Part shown: positions 10,261-19,379 of the stretch, in pieces
Layout of the letters: every line of letters begins with the position of its first letter
Numbering within the stretch: the first letter of the stretch is position 1
Notes under the pieces: generated by a model
Told to the model about the DNA's origin: nothing
The model's input: the letters and a program-made list of their open reading frames with translations, nothing else
The model's database searches: none
Translations under genes and position numbers: made by a program
NCBI RefSeq assembly: GCF_001438695.1
Contig: NZ_JQBH01000002.1
Span: forward strand, 90,703 to 154,702
Length of the DNA stretch: 64,000 bases
DNA from: Fructobacillus fructosus KCTC 3544
Lineage (GTDB): Bacteria > Bacillota > Bacilli > Lactobacillales > Lactobacillaceae
Direction: 5' to 3'

Positions 10261-11463
10261 TTATTTCAAATTTACTTGATAAGCTGCAGGTGTGAGATTG
10301 AGTTCATGTTCAATATTTTGTCCTTGAATCTTGTAGAACTTGACTTGGTCAATATTTTTCTTTGCAAGATCTGTGAACCGATAAAGTCGATAAATAACGT
10401 AGTCCTCTTTGTTTTCCAACGCAAACGCATACTCGTTTTGACTCATAAAGAAAGGAGTCGTTGCCTCATGATTCGTGGTCTTCACCTCAATATAGAGCGG
10501 ACTACCGTCGAAATTAAAGGAAAAGATATCATAACCATCTCCGTCCCCTTCTTTTGAAACACGCTTCACCTTATCTTGTAACTCAGGATAATTAACGAGC
10601 CGTTCTTTTTCATACTCAAGAACTAACTCCTCACCGCTCAAACCTAACTTTTGGTTTCTTTCTTGTTCTGCTAGGTAATCTATCCTTCGTACTGTTCTCT
10701 TCTTATTCTTTGTAGGCTTTAACTTTTTCCGGAGGGTAGGACGCTCCTTTTCAATAAGTGACGCGTGCTCCAGCTTGTCCGTGATCGCTTCAGCTTCTGC
10801 AGCATTATCCGTATAAGTGGTAGTGCATTGGTAATTTAAAATATAGGTCGCGCTTTTTTCAAGATCCTTCGTGTCTTGCATCATGGCCTTAACACTCATG
10901 AGCTTTGACCACATCAACTCAATATCTTTCACAAGTTCGGTATTTGTGGGAAGTTGATTGGCGTCATACTCAATACTATAGATCTCTCCCGCCTCATAAC
11001 CAAAGGCCAGGCTGTTGTGTTTCGAGTTATCTGATGAAAGCTTCATTGGAAGCGCAGTATTTCTGATTGATAATTCATTTTGAAAATACGAAGCAACTGT
11101 CCTTGCTTTTTCTTCAGCAGGCATATCAATCGTTTCATTTTTAAATTCTTTTTCCCAGAAGGTCCAGCCTTGGTTAAGTGAAAGATAAACACGTTTCATA
11201 TCTTCAGAGAAGAGATAAACCACGAAGAAGCCACGTTGAACTGATTTCGTAATATCGGTATCACAAATTGCAATCCAAGGGGCTGCTGCCCACAGGCCTG
11301 TTCCACCTGATCCATATATCTTTACGTTATCTGCATTAAAGAACAACTCATCTGCATCAAATCCTTGACGCAAAGTTGCTGCTAACCAGTTGGCCTTAAA
11401 CGGCTTCTCCTTTTCTGCCAAATAATTATTAAATACCGTTTCCAGCGTATCGTGTATGTTCAT
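10261..11463 (-). CDS. solitary MrcB-like N-domain plus DUF3883 nuclease-like protein
   Basis: A 400-residue protein. Residues 1-190 resemble the DUF3578/MrcB N-terminal domain seen on modification-dependent restriction proteins: an early LAATLRQGF segment, GSGGTGLWAAAPWIAI, then a VYLSLNQGW strand. Residues 265-395 match DUF3883, a PD-(D/E)xK-like fold: GEELVLEYEKERL, then GDGDGYDI (Asp312) and LYIEVKTT (Glu326, Lys328). The middle (195-260) is helical and Lys-rich. No methyltransferase or McrC-like NTPase is adjacent. It has its own terminator and is flanked by housekeeping genes. The stretch looks more AT-rich than its neighbours, which suggests acquisition. A nuclease or DNA-sensing defence role is inference. 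Confidence 0.75.
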   Translation of the reverse strand: MNIHDTLETVFNNYLAEKEKPFKANWLAATLRQGFDADELFFNADNVKIYGSGGTGLWAAAPWIAICDTDITKSVQRGFFVVYLFSEDMKRVYLSLNQGWTFWEKEFKNETIDMPAEEKARTVASYFQNELSIRNTALPMKLSSDNSKHNSLAFGYEAGEIYSIEYDANQLPTNTELVKDIELMWSKLMSVKAMMQDTKDLEKSATYILNYQCTTTYTDNAAEAEAITDKLEHASLIEKERPTLRKKLKPTKNKKRTVRRIDYLAEQERNQKLGLSGEELVLEYEKERLVNYPELQDKVKRVSKEGDGDGYDIFSFNFDGSPLYIEVKTTNHEATTPFFMSQNEYAFALENKEDYVIYRLYRFTDLAKKNIDQVKFYKIQGQNIEHELNLTPAAYQVNLK

Positions 11464-11484
11464 CTTCTGCTTCCTCTTATACTT

Positions 11485-11522
11485 TTCTAGAATTATTGTA
11501 TAACAAATAATGAATTCTAGAA
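11485..11522 (-). promoter_or_regulatory. paired TTCTAGAA palindromes upstream of the MrcB/DUF3883 gene
   Basis: Two identical 8-bp palindromes, TTCTAGAA, at 11485-11492 and 11515-11522, 30 bp apart. They flank an AT-rich stretch containing a possible -10 (TATACA on the minus strand). The arrangement looks like a dimer or tetramer operator. No regulator gene is adjacent and the -35 is weak, so this is a candidate only. Confidence 0.4.
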
Positions 11523-11601
11523 TAAAAGAAGTTGATTAATTGACCAGGAATACCCCATTTTAATTAGTCTATTTTATTAGTTGCTTCATATTTTGATTAA
11601 C

Positions 11602-11634
11602 AAAAAGTCGGACTCTTTCGAGTCCGACTTTTTT
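11602..11634. terminator. terminator of glyQS operon
   Basis: AAAAAGTCGGACTC/GAGTCCGACTTTTTT is a perfect stem with TTTC loop, 15 bases after the glyS stop. It could act in both directions. Confidence 0.9.
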
Positions 11635-11649
11635 CACAGATAGATAAAA

Positions 11650-13707
11650 TTACTTAATCACAATTTCCTCAATATCACCCAGGCCATCAATTAAGGTTTT
11701 GATGGCACCCAATTGGGCGTAACGGTTGTTTTTGATGGTTTCATCATCATAGTTCACCATGGTGTTATCGAAGTAGGCAGCGATTGGTGCCTGCAAGGTG
11801 GCCAGAGCCTCGTAAAGGGCTTCGGCACCTTGGGCTTTCAGAGCTTGCAAAGATAGATTCTTAGTATCTTCGTACAAGGCTTTTTCCTGATCGTTGGCCA
11901 ACAAGCTTGGGTTAACCGGTGTCATGACGGGCACCTTCTTAGCCAAGCGAGTGACACGTGACAAGGATTCCATCACGTCACGGAAGTTCGCATCCGTTGA
12001 ATGGGCAGCCAAGACTTTGGTCCGGTCAGCGACATAGACGTAATCGCCGATGACAACGTTTGCTGTTCCAGCAGAAACGATATCCTTGCGGATACCGGCA
12101 TCAAGTGCTTGCTTGCGGACACGGTCCGTTAAGAAGGCCAAAACAAGGTCCAAGTTTGCATCAGCAACTTGACCGTTCTTTTGCTTAAAGCTCGTCAGAA
12201 TGTCCAAGAGGTTGAAATGCCAATCAAAGGCTTCCAAAGTCCGAACAACCCCTGTGGCTGCACGGCGCAAACCGTAAGGGTCGTTGGCACCAGATGGCAT
12301 CATATCGTGGGCAAAGAACGTCACGATGGAATCAAGCTTATCGGCGATGGCCAAAACGGCACCAACCTTTGTTTGAGCGACTGCCCCGTCGGCAGAGGTT
12401 GGCAGGTAGTGCTCGTAAATGGCTTTGGCAACGGCATCGTTTTCTCCAAAGAGCTTGGCGTAATGTTCACCCATGACACCCTGGAGTTCGTCGAACTCAC
12501 CGACCATTCCCGTCATCAAATCAAACTTGTAGATTTGGGCTGCCCGGTTCAAGTCCGCTTGTTCGTCCTTTGACAAGCCCAAGGCCTGTGCCAACTGTGC
12601 AGACAAGCCCTGAACACGTTCCATGTGCTCGTATACCGTTCCAATCTTCTCGTGGAAGACCAACTTCTTAACACGGTCCATGTAGTCGTTGATTGACTTT
12701 TCTTGGTCCTCCTTATAGAAGAAGGCCGCATCTTCCAAACGAGCAACCAAGACTTTTTCGTTTCCACGAGCCACGTTTTCAATGTGGTCAGCGTTTCCGT
12801 TACGAACGGAAAGGAAGTGTGGCAAGAGGTCACCCTCCTTGTTCGTGACGAAGAAGAAGCGTTGGTGGTCACGCATGGAAGTAATCAAGACTTCCTTTGG
12901 CAATGCCAGGTACTTCTTATCAAAGTCACCGGAGAAGGCCGTTGGCCATTCAACGATGTTGTTAACTTCTTCTAGAAGGTCCTTGGCCATTTCGGATTGC
13001 AAATCCAACTGCCAGTCGTGATCTTTGGCAATGGTGGTCAATTGGTCTTTAATGGTTGCCTTTCGCTTGCCGGCATCGGCCATCACGAAGGCAGCCATTA
13101 ACGTCTGTTCATAATCCTTTGCGGCTGGTATGACCACGTGGTCCGTTGACAAGAAACGGTGACCGCGTGTTGTCTGTCCGGCTTTGACATCAAGCACCGA
13201 AAATGGCACCACTTCGTTATCCAAAATTGAAACCAGCCAACGAATCGGACGGATGTAGTGGAAGGAATGGTTACCCCACTTCATGTAAGTGGTAAAAGTC
13301 ATTTGCTCAACCACTTCTTGACCAATCTTAGACAAGATTTCCTTGGCGGGCACGCCAGGAATCTCTTTTTTAGCCCAGAGATAACCATCCTTTTCGGTCA
13401 GTGCTTCTGGCGTTGTACCCTGGCCGCGGGCAAAGCCCTGCGCCGCCTTTGACCAGTTCCCTTCGTCATCCTTGGCCCGGTCAACGGCCGGTCCACGTTT
13501 TACTTCGGAAACGGATTCTGATCCATCCGCTAGTCCAGAAAGTTCAACGGCCAACCGACGTGGTGTTGAAAAAGGCTTAATTTCTTGAACAGCTAGGCGA
13601 TGTTCGTCCAAAAAGTCCTTTACGCGCTTGACCAACTGCTTTTCAGAAGAGGTTACCAAGTGTGCGGGCATCTCTTCCAATCCAATTTCTAAAATATAGT
13701 CTGCCAT
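11650..13707 (-). CDS. glyS: glycyl-tRNA synthetase beta subunit
   Basis: The tRNA-binding subunit of the bacterial alpha2beta2 glycyl-tRNA synthetase; 685 aa, normal length. It begins with the typical ILEIGLEEMPAHLV and contains KWGNHSFHYIRPIRW, EVLITSMRDHQRFF and the HD-like AIADKLDSIVTFF region. Its ATG overlaps the glyQ stop by one base (TAATG), which favours translational coupling and matched subunit amounts. Confidence 0.97.
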   Translation of the reverse strand: MADYILEIGLEEMPAHLVTSSEKQLVKRVKDFLDEHRLAVQEIKPFSTPRRLAVELSGLADGSESVSEVKRGPAVDRAKDDEGNWSKAAQGFARGQGTTPEALTEKDGYLWAKKEIPGVPAKEILSKIGQEVVEQMTFTTYMKWGNHSFHYIRPIRWLVSILDNEVVPFSVLDVKAGQTTRGHRFLSTDHVVIPAAKDYEQTLMAAFVMADAGKRKATIKDQLTTIAKDHDWQLDLQSEMAKDLLEEVNNIVEWPTAFSGDFDKKYLALPKEVLITSMRDHQRFFFVTNKEGDLLPHFLSVRNGNADHIENVARGNEKVLVARLEDAAFFYKEDQEKSINDYMDRVKKLVFHEKIGTVYEHMERVQGLSAQLAQALGLSKDEQADLNRAAQIYKFDLMTGMVGEFDELQGVMGEHYAKLFGENDAVAKAIYEHYLPTSADGAVAQTKVGAVLAIADKLDSIVTFFAHDMMPSGANDPYGLRRAATGVVRTLEAFDWHFNLLDILTSFKQKNGQVADANLDLVLAFLTDRVRKQALDAGIRKDIVSAGTANVVIGDYVYVADRTKVLAAHSTDANFRDVMESLSRVTRLAKKVPVMTPVNPSLLANDQEKALYEDTKNLSLQALKAQGAEALYEALATLQAPIAAYFDNTMVNYDDETIKNNRYAQLGAIKTLIDGLGDIEEIVIK

Positions 13708-14654
13708 TAGTCCTGGTCCTCCTTCTTCGCGTACTTTCCCTTTTCACCAAGGTACTTTTCACGCAGTGCTTCATCCTTCAACAGTGGGAAACCGAGCTTT
13801 GCTCGTTCCTCAATAAAGACTTTGGAAACCTGACGGGCCATCGTCCGGATACGGTGAAGGTAACCAGCACGTTCCGTTACGGAAACCGTTCCACGAGCGT
13901 CCAAAAGGTTGAAAGTGTGAGATGACTTGAGAATGTAGTCATAGGCCGGGTGCACAAGTCCGAGTTCCAAGCAGTGCTTGGCTTCGGCTTCGTAATCATC
14001 GAAATGGCGGAGCAACATCTCTTGGTTTGATTCCTCAAAGGCATACTTTGAGTGTTCGTATTCCGGTTCCTTAAAGATGTCACCATACAAGACACCGTGT
14101 CCCCATTCGAGGTCGTAAACCGTTGGAACGTCTTGGATATAAGAAGCTAAACGCTCCAAACCGTAAGTGATTTCTGAGGTAACTGAATCAACCTCAATCC
14201 CACCAACTTGCTGGAAGTAAGTAAACTGCGTCACTTCCATACCGTCTAACCAGACTTCCCAACCGATACCGGCGGCTCCCATTGAAGGATTTTCCCAGTT
14301 ATCTTCTACGAAACGGATATCGTGTTCCAAGGGATTAATTCCCAAGGCTTCCAAGGAAGCCAGGTAAAGTTCCTGAATGTTGTCAGGTGAAGGCTTCATC
14401 ACCACTTGGAACTGGTGGTGTTGAAAGAGTCGGTTGGGGTTATCCCCATAACGGCCATCGGCGGGGCGACGAGATGGTTGTACATAGGCAGCCGCCCATG
14501 GCTCCGGACCATTAGCACGTAAGAATGTGTACGGACTTTGCGTTCCGGCACCCACTTCATTATCATAGGCCTGCATGAGGTTAGCACCCTTTGCTGCCCA
14601 GAATTCTTGCAAAGTCAGGATAATATCCTGTAATGAAAGTTTTTTATCAGTCAT
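13707..14654 (-). CDS. glyQ: glycyl-tRNA synthetase alpha subunit
   Basis: The catalytic subunit that forms glycyl-adenylate; 315 aa. Family blocks are present: [45 protein letters not shown] and [10 protein letters not shown]. It lies 10 bases after the DUF2130 gene, whose last codons carry the AAAGGA used as ribosome-binding site. It is therefore in the T-box-controlled transcript. Confidence 0.97.
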   Translation of the reverse strand: MTDKKLSLQDIILTLQEFWAAKGANLMQAYDNEVGAGTQSPYTFLRANGPEPWAAAYVQPSRRPADGRYGDNPNRLFQHHQFQVVMKPSPDNIQELYLASLEALGINPLEHDIRFVEDNWENPSMGAAGIGWEVWLDGMEVTQFTYFQQVGGIEVDSVTSEITYGLERLASYIQDVPTVYDLEWGHGVLYGDIFKEPEYEHSKYAFEESNQEMLLRHFDDYEAEAKHCLELGLVHPAYDYILKSSHTFNLLDARGTVSVTERAGYLHRIRTMARQVSKVFIEERAKLGFPLLKDEALREKYLGEKGKYAKKEDQD

Positions 14655-14664
14655 AATTACTTCG

Positions 14665-16080
14665 TTAATCCTTTTCTTTTTTTAATTCGTCAAACTTAGC
14701 TTTCATGGTTGGATTACCACGGGTCAATTTCTTGACGGAAAGATCATCCAGCTTATTGTTAGCCAAGCGCAGCTGGTTTTCGGAGGTCGTCAACTTCTTC
14801 TTGACCTCCTCCATCCGCCGAATGGCTTTATCAATTTCATCGATTGCCTGCTGGAAATTGTTTGAGTAAGATAGATAGTTCTTAGCAAACTTGTCCTTAA
14901 AGGTGCTGATATTATCCTCGAAATTGGTAATATCAACGTTCTGCTCCTTCGCCTCTTCCAGTTGTTTCTTATACTGAACAGAATCTAAAGCAGCGTTTCG
15001 TAACAACCCAATGAAATGCACAAAGAACTGCGGTCGAATGACGTACATCTTTGGGTAATCCGGTACTTGCACAATCCCGGTGTTATAGTAGTCATTATCG
15101 CTTTCAAGTAAGGAAACCAAAACAGCATATTCTGTCTCTTTTTCACGACGATCCTTATCCAGTTCCTTGAAGAAATCGGCGTTCTTGTGCTTTTTCTCGG
15201 TTGTGTCCGCTTCGTTTTTCATGTCAAACATGATGGAAATAAACTCAATGCCATCATCGTAATCGCGGAAGATAAAGTCTCCCTTCGAACCCGTTTGCTT
15301 CGAAACTTCGTTATCTTTTTCAAAGTAGGCATTTGGAAAGGCATAGGGCCGAATCTTATTGAACTCTTGATGAGCGTAGACTTCGAGTGACTCCCCAATT
15401 TCTTTGGTGGACTGCTTGGCTTTGAAGTCCTTCCAGAACTCAACCTTTTCTTCTGCCGCTTTCAGTTGGGCTTCATACTCCGACTTGGTTTGAACCAACG
15501 CCAGCTCTTTCTCACGATCTTGGTTCTGTACCTGATTTTCGAGTGCCAGCTTTTGCTTTTCAAGCGCTTGCTTTTCCTGATTTGCCTTTTCCTTTTGTTC
15601 AGCCAAATCCTTTTGCAGTTGCGCTTGAACGTCCTGCAGTTCCTTTTGAAGCTGTTCCTTTTCAGTGGCCTGCTTTTGAACCAGTTCTTCCCGCTGCTTT
15701 GAAAGTGCTAGCTCCTGCTGGTTTTTTTGCTGATCCTGTTGACTCTTCAACGCTGCCTTTAGCTCGGCTAATTCCTCTTGCAGCTTACTCTGCTCTTGCC
15801 GTGTCTTCTCAGCAACCGCCTGTTTTTCCTTTTCCAAAGTCAGACTGGCTCGCTGCTTTTCTTCCGCTAATTTCGAATCAAGGAGAGCCGCATGACTCTT
15901 TTCCCAGTCATCTTTCTCTTTCTTCAATCGCTCATCGAGACTATCTTGAAGTGCCCTGGAGAGTGTATTCGTATCGACTTCTTGCTTATCCTTCAAATCA
16001 ATCAGGTCGCCAACCTGACCAGCTTCTTGAAGTTCCAAGACCGTCTCAGACTTGACACTGTACTTTAGCTTCTTTGCCAT
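14665..16080 (-). CDS. DUF2130 coiled-coil protein, first gene of the glyQS transcript
   Basis: A 471-residue protein starting [12 protein letters not shown] (ATG 16078-16080 after AAAGGAGGGACG). Residues about 55-250 form a long Gln/Glu/Lys/Ala coiled coil. The C-terminal part contains the DUF2130 signature region: [26 protein letters not shown], and then [11 protein letters not shown]. This region has a nuclease-like look (acidic residues then DMKNE), but no activity is established to my knowledge. It sits between a glycine-type T-box and glyQ, so it should be induced when glycyl-tRNA is uncharged. Its function there is unknown. Confidence 0.85.
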   Translation of the reverse strand: MAKKLKYSVKSETVLELQEAGQVGDLIDLKDKQEVDTNTLSRALQDSLDERLKKEKDDWEKSHAALLDSKLAEEKQRASLTLEKEKQAVAEKTRQEQSKLQEELAELKAALKSQQDQQKNQQELALSKQREELVQKQATEKEQLQKELQDVQAQLQKDLAEQKEKANQEKQALEKQKLALENQVQNQDREKELALVQTKSEYEAQLKAAEEKVEFWKDFKAKQSTKEIGESLEVYAHQEFNKIRPYAFPNAYFEKDNEVSKQTGSKGDFIFRDYDDGIEFISIMFDMKNEADTTEKKHKNADFFKELDKDRREKETEYAVLVSLLESDNDYYNTGIVQVPDYPKMYVIRPQFFVHFIGLLRNAALDSVQYKKQLEEAKEQNVDITNFEDNISTFKDKFAKNYLSYSNNFQQAIDEIDKAIRRMEEVKKKLTTSENQLRLANNKLDDLSVKKLTRGNPTMKAKFDELKKEKD

Positions 16081-16084
16081 CGTC

Positions 16085-16256
16085 CCTCCTTTATGCGACA
16101 AAAAACCGCGCCAAACGGTCCAATGCCAAATTTCCTTGACATCAGGACGCTTGCGCGCGGTTCCACCTGATTTCCAGGGTATTTTTACCCTGACACTTTC
16201 GTTTTCCTTCATCACTCGCCGGGTGCCAAACCGGGTCATTGCAATCAAGTTGCTTA
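16085..16256 (-). promoter_or_regulatory. T-box leader of the DUF2130-glyQ-glyS operon
   Basis: The minus strand reads TCAGG-TGGAACCGCG, then CGTCCTGA (16142-16170), a canonical T-box antiterminator. The alternative terminator pairs AACCGCGC with GCGCGGTT (16100-16112) followed by six T. The variable base in TGGA is A, which pairs with a U73 discriminator as in tRNA-Gly. A GGC triplet (TTTGGCACC) upstream could be the specifier. Stem III (CAGGGT/ACCCTG) is clear. The 5' part is short, about 75 nt, and forms GGGT/ACCC and GCAA/TTGC helices, not an obvious full Stem I. Confidence 0.85.
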
Positions 16257-16261
16257 CCCAT

Positions 16262-16290
16262 ATTATGCTATTTTAAAGAAAAAAAGGCAA
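16262..16290 (-). promoter_or_regulatory. promoter of the glyQS T-box transcript
   Basis: On the minus strand -35 TTGCCT (16285-16290), a 17-bp spacer and -10 CATAAT (16262-16267). This places the transcript start at the first base-paired residues of the T-box leader. Confidence 0.6.
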
Positions 16291-16292
16291 GT

Positions 16293-16327
16293 AAAAAAGG
16301 ATACTAACCAATCAAATGTTAGCATCC
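16293..16327 (-). terminator. terminator of the secreted amidase gene
   Basis: On the minus strand GGATGCTAAC pairs imperfectly with GTTAGTATCC and is followed by six T. It begins 8 bases after the amidase stop codon. Confidence 0.85.
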
Positions 16328-16334
16328 CTTTTAC

Positions 16335-17825
16335 TTAGGCATGACGATAAACGTAGAAGTATGGATAATCGTTTGCCGCAGCATAGTAATTATAATCGTG
16401 TTCGGAAACCGCGGAATTATAACCGCCGTTAGTCCAGTAATCAACCGAAATTTCGCGAGCACCAGAACCATTGCTGTTGTCAGCTTGATTAATCACCATG
16501 ATGTGTCCGTTTGCACCACCCGAATTACCACGCTTACCCCAGACCACAATGTCGCCAACCTCTTTATTGACTTTAGTATTTTCTGCTACTAACTGGTAGC
16601 CATTCGCCTTTAAGTAGTCATGAATACTGTCCGTGTTGTAGATATAAGCTGGCTTCGTTGCTCCGGCCTCAACGAGCGCCTGAACCATGGCACCGGAACA
16701 GTCCGCCGTGCCGTCAGATCCAGTACGAGAACCATACATGGAGTAGGTAATTTTGCCATAATTTTTATAGAACCAATTGGCCACTTCACTCGAGGCAAAA
16801 CGACGGTAGTAAGTACCGTCATCACCGAAGAAATACCACTGGCCATCAATGTATTGCGAACCTTGAACAGCACGACCATCGTTATCCGTATAATAAGTCA
16901 GACCCCAAGCTTGTCGCCAGCCAGCGTTTTGTCGAACACCGTCGATGAACCAGTAATATGTGCCGGTATAGTAACGGAAGCCGGTGTAGAGCTTTCCATC
17001 TTCGTACCAACGGTAGCCACCGTTTTGGGAGGAACCATCGTAGATGTAACCTGTCCAGGGTACGGATTGACCATTTTGATCAGTGTGATAGACTTTGCCA
17101 TCAACCGTGTAAGAAGCGGCTTCGCGAAGGTAGAAAGTGTTGTCATCACCAAAGTTATACTGCTTGCCGTCAATGGTTTGAATGCCTTGAACGGCTCGGC
17201 CATCGGCATCCGTGTAGTATTTATGACCCCAGGCTTCACGCCAACCTGCGTTTTGCCGAACGCCATCAACAAACCAATAGTAAGTGCCCGTGTAATAACG
17301 GAAACCCGTAAAGAGTTGGCCATTTTCATACCAACGGTAACCACCATTTTGGTCCGAGCCATCGTAAAGATAGCCTGAGGTACGCAAATAGAAGGTGTCG
17401 TCATCACCAAAGTCGAACACCTGACCATTGATTGTCTGCTTTCCTTGCACAGCACGACCATCATTATCCGTGTAGTATTTATTTCCCCAGGCTTCACGCC
17501 AACCTGCATTTTGCCGAACACCGTTCACGAACCAGTAGTAACTACCAGCGTGAAAGCGAAAACCAGTAAAAAGTTGACCGTCTTCAAACCAGTTATAACC
17601 ACCGTTTTCAGTGGAAACTTCTGGTGAGTAAACATAGCCAGAGGTGTGTTCAGCAGCATACTTAGCTAGTGCCGCATCACGTTGACTCTGCTGATTGGCG
17701 ACTTCCCCATTTTGATTCGCGTTGTCATCGGCCGAAGCCTGTTGTTGGTTAAAAGCAGAAAGACTAGTAGCGGCAACTGCCAGACCAAACCAGGCTTTCC
17801 CATTTAGATTATTTTTATTTGTCAT
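16335..17825 (-). CDS. secreted repeat-bearing peptidoglycan amidase (Amidase_5/NlpC-P60-like)
   Basis: 496 aa from the ATG at 17823-17825 (upstream AAGTAGG). The N-terminus, NNLNGKAWFGLAVAA, resembles the KxYKxGKxW-type signal. Likely cleavage is after QQASA, about residue 32. Residues about 63-341 hold three copies of an 83-86 residue aromatic repeat (NGGYRWYENG, FRYYTGTYYWF, GVRQNAGWREAW, YTDNDGRAVQG), related to choline/glucan-binding repeats. The C-terminal 150 residues match Amidase_5: nucleophile Cys in TADCSGAM (about residue 376), IVVWGKRG and NGHIMVI with the catalytic His. It probably cuts peptidoglycan while bound to wall or glucan. Phage endolysins share the catalytic domain, but no phage genes are nearby. 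Confidence 0.88.
   Translation of the reverse strand: MTNKNNLNGKAWFGLAVAATSLSAFNQQQASADDNANQNGEVANQQSQRDAALAKYAAEHTSGYVYSPEVSTENGGYNWFEDGQLFTGFRFHAGSYYWFVNGVRQNAGWREAWGNKYYTDNDGRAVQGKQTINGQVFDFGDDDTFYLRTSGYLYDGSDQNGGYRWYENGQLFTGFRYYTGTYYWFVDGVRQNAGWREAWGHKYYTDADGRAVQGIQTIDGKQYNFGDDNTFYLREAASYTVDGKVYHTDQNGQSVPWTGYIYDGSSQNGGYRWYEDGKLYTGFRYYTGTYYWFIDGVRQNAGWRQAWGLTYYTDNDGRAVQGSQYIDGQWYFFGDDGTYYRRFASSEVANWFYKNYGKITYSMYGSRTGSDGTADCSGAMVQALVEAGATKPAYIYNTDSIHDYLKANGYQLVAENTKVNKEVGDIVVWGKRGNSGGANGHIMVINQADNSNGSGAREISVDYWTNGGYNSAVSEHDYNYYAAANDYPYFYVYRHA
16803..17639 (-). repeat. three tandem ~250-bp repeats inside the amidase gene
   Basis: DNA coding for the three aromatic wall/glucan-binding repeats. 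The near-identical blocks include GGYRWYE, GVRQNAGWR and DGRAVQG in each copy. A spacer of about 25 residues (YTVDGKVYHTDQNGQ) separates copies two and three. Such repeats can change number by recombination. Confidence 0.85.
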
Positions 17826-17977
17826 AAGAAAATGCCTACTTTTCCTTGTCATTCTTTGTATCCATTAAAGATACCTTCAAGAATAAATATAACACAAACA
17901 GAAGAAATCGGCTAAATTCAACAACTACTTTTGCCAGTCTTAATGGCTTTTACGTTATTTTAATAATTAAAACAACT

Positions 17978-18008
17978 AAAAAAAGATGGATAGAATCCAT
18001 CTTTTTTT
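17978..18008 (-). terminator. terminator of pyrH-frr
   Basis: AAAAAGATGGAT/ATCCATCTTTTTTT is a near-perfect stem with AGA loop, 7 bases after the frr stop codon. Confidence 0.9.
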
Positions 18009-18014
18009 CGGAAA

Positions 18015-18560
18015 TTAAATCGTCATCAATTCTTTTTCCTTATCTTCAGCAATCTCGTCAATTGCCTTGATGTTGTCATCCGTTAACTTCTGAACCTTGT
18101 CTTCTGATTCGTGAACTTGGTCTTCCGTTAGTTCCTTATCCTTCTTGATGGCGTCCATTGCATCACGACGAACGTTACGAACCGCAACCTTGGACTTTTC
18201 AGCTTCGGCCTTAACTTCCTTAACCAATTCCTTCCGTCGCTCTTCCGTCATTTGCGGGATAGCCAAACGAACGATATTCCCATCAGAGGCTGGGTTCAAG
18301 CCCAAATCTGAAACGTTAATCGCCGTCACGATTGCTTCCAAAGCGCCCTTATCAAAAGGTGTGATCAACAGCAAACGCGCTTCTGGTACTGAAATAGAGG
18401 CCACCTGGTTTAATGGCACCATGGCACCGTAATATTCAACCTGCACACGGTCCAAAATACGTGGGTTGGCACGGCCAGTACGGATTTCACCCAATTCACG
18501 ACGAAGCGCGTCTTGCGCCCCCTTCATCTTTTCAGTTGCTTGATTAAAATCAATCGCCAT
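18015..18560 (-). CDS. frr: ribosome recycling factor
   Basis: Releases mRNA and tRNA from the post-termination ribosome with EF-G. 181 aa, slightly under the usual 185. Family motifs GEIRTGRANP, YYGAMVPLNQVASI and LTEERRKELVK are present. It starts 2 bases after the pyrH stop, so the two are co-transcribed and probably coupled. Confidence 0.97.
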   Translation of the reverse strand: MAIDFNQATEKMKGAQDALRRELGEIRTGRANPRILDRVQVEYYGAMVPLNQVASISVPEARLLLITPFDKGALEAIVTAINVSDLGLNPASDGNIVRLAIPQMTEERRKELVKEVKAEAEKSKVAVRNVRRDAMDAIKKDKELTEDQVHESEDKVQKLTDDNIKAIDEIAEDKEKELMTI

Positions 18561-18562
18561 GT

Positions 18563-19288
18563 TTATTCTTCTCCCGTTACAGTGGTTCCGATATTCTCAC
18601 CGGCAATCACCTTTTGAATATTGCCAGGTTGGTTCAAGTTGAAGACAACCAGTGGCATGTTATTATCCATGGACATCGTTGAAGCCGTAGCGTCCATCAC
18701 CTTCAATCCCTTTTGGATAATATCCAAATGAGTCAAATGGCTGAACTTCTTAGCTTCTGGGTTTGTCTTTGGATCAGCATCGTAGACACCATCGACACCG
18801 TTCTTTGCCATCAAAATGGCATCGGCATTGATTTCGTTTGCACGAAGTGCAGCCGTTGTATCCGTTGAAAAGTATGGTGAACCAATTCCAGCAGCAAAGA
18901 TAACAATGCGTCCTTTTTCAAGATGACGAATCGCACGACCACGAATGTATGGTTCTGCAATTTGTTGCATCGTAATGGCTGTTTGGACACGAGTCTGCAC
19001 ACCAGCACGTTCCAAGGCATCCTGCAAAACCAAGGCATTCATGGTCGTCCCAAGCATTCCGGTATAGTCTGCTCGTGAACGTTCCATTCCAACCTTAGAA
19101 GCCGGTTCGCCACGCCACAAGTTACCACCACCAACAACGATGGCAATTTCCGTTCCCATGTCGTGAACGGCTTTAATCTCGTTGGCAATGGACGAAACTG
19201 TCTCCAAATCGATGCCCTGTCCCTTTGAACCCGCCAAGGCTTCCCCGGACAACTTCATTAGAACACGTTTGTATTTCTTTTCAGTCAT
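18563..19288 (-). CDS. pyrH: UMP kinase
   Basis: Phosphorylates UMP to UDP; amino-acid kinase fold, 241 aa. KLSGEALAG at the N-terminus, [10 protein letters not shown], and [16 protein letters not shown] are visible, as are [12 protein letters not shown] and [11 protein letters not shown]. Promoter-proximal gene of pyrH-frr. The separate terminator of tsf lies just upstream, so pyrH is probably not read through from rpsB-tsf. Confidence 0.97.
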   Translation of the reverse strand: MTEKKYKRVLMKLSGEALAGSKGQGIDLETVSSIANEIKAVHDMGTEIAIVVGGGNLWRGEPASKVGMERSRADYTGMLGTTMNALVLQDALERAGVQTRVQTAITMQQIAEPYIRGRAIRHLEKGRIVIFAAGIGSPYFSTDTTAALRANEINADAILMAKNGVDGVYDADPKTNPEAKKFSHLTHLDIIQKGLKVMDATASTMSMDNNMPLVVFNLNQPGNIQKVIAGENIGTTVTGEE

Positions 19289-19342
19289 GGTGTCTCCTTT
19301 TTCTTACCATCCATTATAGCAAAGGATTGGTCTTCCGTCCTC

Positions 19343-19371
19343 AAAAAAAGTGCCCAAAACGGACACTTTTT
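19343..19371 (-). terminator. terminator of tsf
   Basis: On the minus strand AAAAGTGTCC/GGGCACTTTT (one G-T pair) with GTTTT loop and a run of T, a few bases after the tsf stop. Confidence 0.85.
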
Positions 19372-19379
19372 GTTTGGTC

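Noticed and set aside
15543..16055. 170-codon plus-strand open frame rich in Phe, Leu and Pro
   Set aside because: It is the complement of the DUF2130 coiled coil (Gln/Lys/Glu codons), not a gene.
16803..17639. Regular repeats as a possible CRISPR array
   Set aside because: Repeat units are about 250 bp, in frame, and encode aromatic protein repeats.
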